Assembly: GCA_902595805.1 (NCBI GenBank)
Contig: CACJRM010000009.1
Span: 1 to 42,214 of the forward strand
Length of the DNA stretch: 42,214 nucleotides
Direction: 5' to 3'
From: an uncultured Alphaproteobacteria bacterium
Lineage (GTDB): Bacteria > Pseudomonadota > Alphaproteobacteria > HIMB59 > GCA-002718135
Shown piece by piece: positions 41,146-42,214 of this stretch. The position numbers were made by a program, and so were the translations under genes. The notes under the pieces are model-generated. The model was not told the DNA's origin. It ran no database searches and saw only the letters and a list, made by a program, of their open reading frames with translations. Position 1 is the first letter of the stretch. Every line of letters starts with the position of its first letter.

Positions 41146-41953
41146 CGAATTGAACTTCTTGTATAAATTGTTTAATTAAATTTAAAACATTGTTCTCTGC
41201 TAAACTTGCATTCTCTAAAGTTTCCTGATGACTTAATTTTGTTTTATTCATACCAGCAGCTAAGTTGGTGATTACACTGATACCAATAACAGGAAGTCCG
41301 CAATGATTAGCAACTAAAACTTCTGGTACTGTAGACATTCCAACTGCATTTCCACCTATTACTTTTAAGGCATTGATTTCAGCAGGGGTTTCAAAATTTG
41401 GTCCTGAGTACATACAATAGATACCTTCATAAATTTTTTGATCTATTTTTTTAGCGACTTGTATTAACTGATCTCTGTAAAACTTATGATACCCATCACT
41501 CATATCATGAAAACGAGGGCCATACTCTTCAGCATTGGGTCCAATAAGTGGATTGAAACCACTCCAGTTAATATGATCTTTAATTGCCATTAGACTGCCA
41601 GCCGGCATAGCTTCATCTAAACTACCTGCTGCATTTGTAACAACTAATAACTTGCACCCAATGTCCTTTAATACTCTTATGGGTGAAGCTAAACTTTGAG
41701 GATTATGCCCCTCATAAATATGCGATCTTCCATACATACAAACAACATTTAAAGTATTTATTTCTCCTAAAACTAATTTACCTGCGTGACCTTTGACAGT
41801 TGGCTGTGGAAAATCTGATAATTGTTCATATGAAATTGATTCCTGAATATCTTTTTCTTCAAAAAAATTAGTTAGTCCGCTTCCTAAAATTACAGCAATG
41901 TCTGGTGAAGTATTACTAGTAATTTCTAAAAATTTTTTGGCCGAAGGTAGCAT
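41123..41953 (-). CDS. punA: Purine-nucleoside phosphorylase (inosine/guanosine type)
   Basis: A 276-residue trimeric-type PNP. Blocks: ILGSGLTNFF (phosphate loop), GRSHIYEGH, VTNAAGSLDEAMPAG, YSGPNFETPAE, GMSTVPEVLVANHCG and the base-binding VITNLAAGM. It converts inosine, guanosine and deoxy forms with phosphate to base plus (deoxy)ribose-1-phosphate. Its start overlaps the cdd stop by one base. It forms a salvage unit with cdd and deoA, complemented by the add and adenosine kinase genes upstream. Confidence 0.95.
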   Translation of the reverse strand: MLPSAKKFLEITSNTSPDIAVILGSGLTNFFEEKDIQESISYEQLSDFPQPTVKGHAGKLVLGEINTLNVVCMYGRSHIYEGHNPQSLASPIRVLKDIGCKLLVVTNAAGSLDEAMPAGSLMAIKDHINWSGFNPLIGPNAEEYGPRFHDMSDGYHKFYRDQLIQVAKKIDQKIYEGIYCMYSGPNFETPAEINALKVIGGNAVGMSTVPEVLVANHCGLPVIGISVITNLAAGMNKTKLSHQETLENASLAENNVLNLIKQFIQEVQFDDTSRDN

Positions 41954-42214
41954 TAAAGATTCTCTGGGCCAAAAGAATCAGGAAGTAATTCTTCGAGTGT
42001 AGATGTTTTCATATGACCATTTTCGTTACACATATGAATCTTAGTATCTAAAGTAGCAAATTCTCTTAACCTCTGTCTACAACCACCACAAGGTGAGCAT
42101 AATAATTCACCTGAACCTATAACCACAACTTCTAAAATTTTTTTGTTTCCATTAGATATCATATTTCCAATTGCAGTTGCTTCGGCACACTGGGATTGAG
42201 GATAGGCAGCATTT
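41953..42214 (-). CDS. cdd: Cytidine deaminase, C-terminal part (cut by window edge)
   Basis: The frame is open to the last base; about 86 codons are visible. The zinc-binding active site is present: NAAYPQSQCAEATAIG, with the Cys ligand and the catalytic Glu, and SPCGGCRQRL with the two remaining Cys ligands. It deaminates cytidine and deoxycytidine to uridine and deoxyuridine, feeding deoA. The N-terminal ~45 residues are outside the window. It is upstream of punA in the same operon. Confidence 0.92.
   Translation of the reverse strand, partial: NAAYPQSQCAEATAIGNMISNGNKKILEVVVIGSGELLCSPCGGCRQRLREFATLDTKIHMCNENGHMKTSTLEELLPDSFGPENL

Noticed and set aside
1..42214. tRNA genes, CRISPR arrays, insertion sequences, prophage genes
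   Set aside because: All gaps were read for cloverleaf arms, regular repeats and transposase or integrase motifs; none was found.

Overview
The window is strongly AT-rich, densely packed and full of 1-8 bp gene overlaps, as in a streamlined marine alphaproteobacterium. The alphaproteobacterial assignment rests on an NDUFS6-type zinc-finger gene next to a TIGR02300-type acidic protein, on MsrPQ, and on a PlcP/Agt lipid-remodelling operon. I suspect a SAR11-like or AEGEAN-169/HIMB59-like lineage, but that is inference from composition and content. No tRNA, rRNA, CRISPR array, phage or insertion sequence was seen.

Region 1 (1-10.1 kb) is a phosphorus/arsenic neighbourhood. It holds the tail of an Agt-like glycosyltransferase, an aquaporin, Ppx/GppA, SixA, polyphosphate kinase, an operon acyltransferase-PlcP-Agt (replacement of phospholipids by glycolipids), a thioredoxin-type arsenate reductase with a small membrane protein, and a PhoU-like/Pit phosphate transporter pair. 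Two promoter regions carry 11-bp-period TAACA repeats resembling a Pho box. A block of about 196 bp is present twice (4472-4667 and 7484-7679). It contains a hairpin whose 3' arm includes the GTG of a tiny ORF, plus the 3' end of arsC. A third partial copy lies at 6541-6590.

Region 2 (10.1-25.3 kb) is a phosphonate island. PhnW (2-AEP transaminase), a phosphonoacetaldehyde dehydrogenase (PhnY) and a phosphonoacetate hydrolase (PhnA) together make a complete PhnW-PhnY-PhnA route from 2-aminoethylphosphonate to acetate and phosphate. Around them are a PhnZ-like HD oxygenase coupled to a dual-specificity phosphatase, an AllA-like cupin, a metallophosphoesterase, an operon of core-MetE / iron-containing alcohol dehydrogenase / methyltransferase-like protein, and a complete CUT1/Ugp-type ABC importer divided between two strands around phnA-phnY. 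The importer's unusual permeases and its location suggest a phosphonate or phosphonate-ester transporter that is not the known Phn or Aep type. This is the best candidate for an undescribed system.

Region 3 (25.3-39.9 kb) is mixed: two small zinc/acidic proteins, an MFS transporter, MsrPQ with a cytochrome c, an orphan YejA-like binding protein, a DMT transporter with an adenosine-kinase-like PfkB kinase, adenosine deaminase, an M48 lipoprotein peptidase, an FbpABC-type iron transporter with its ATPase on the opposite strand, and Hsp20. Region 4 (39.2-42.2 kb) is a nucleoside salvage operon cdd-punA-deoA with an O-methyltransferase at its end. All functions are assigned by reading motifs; no database search was run.
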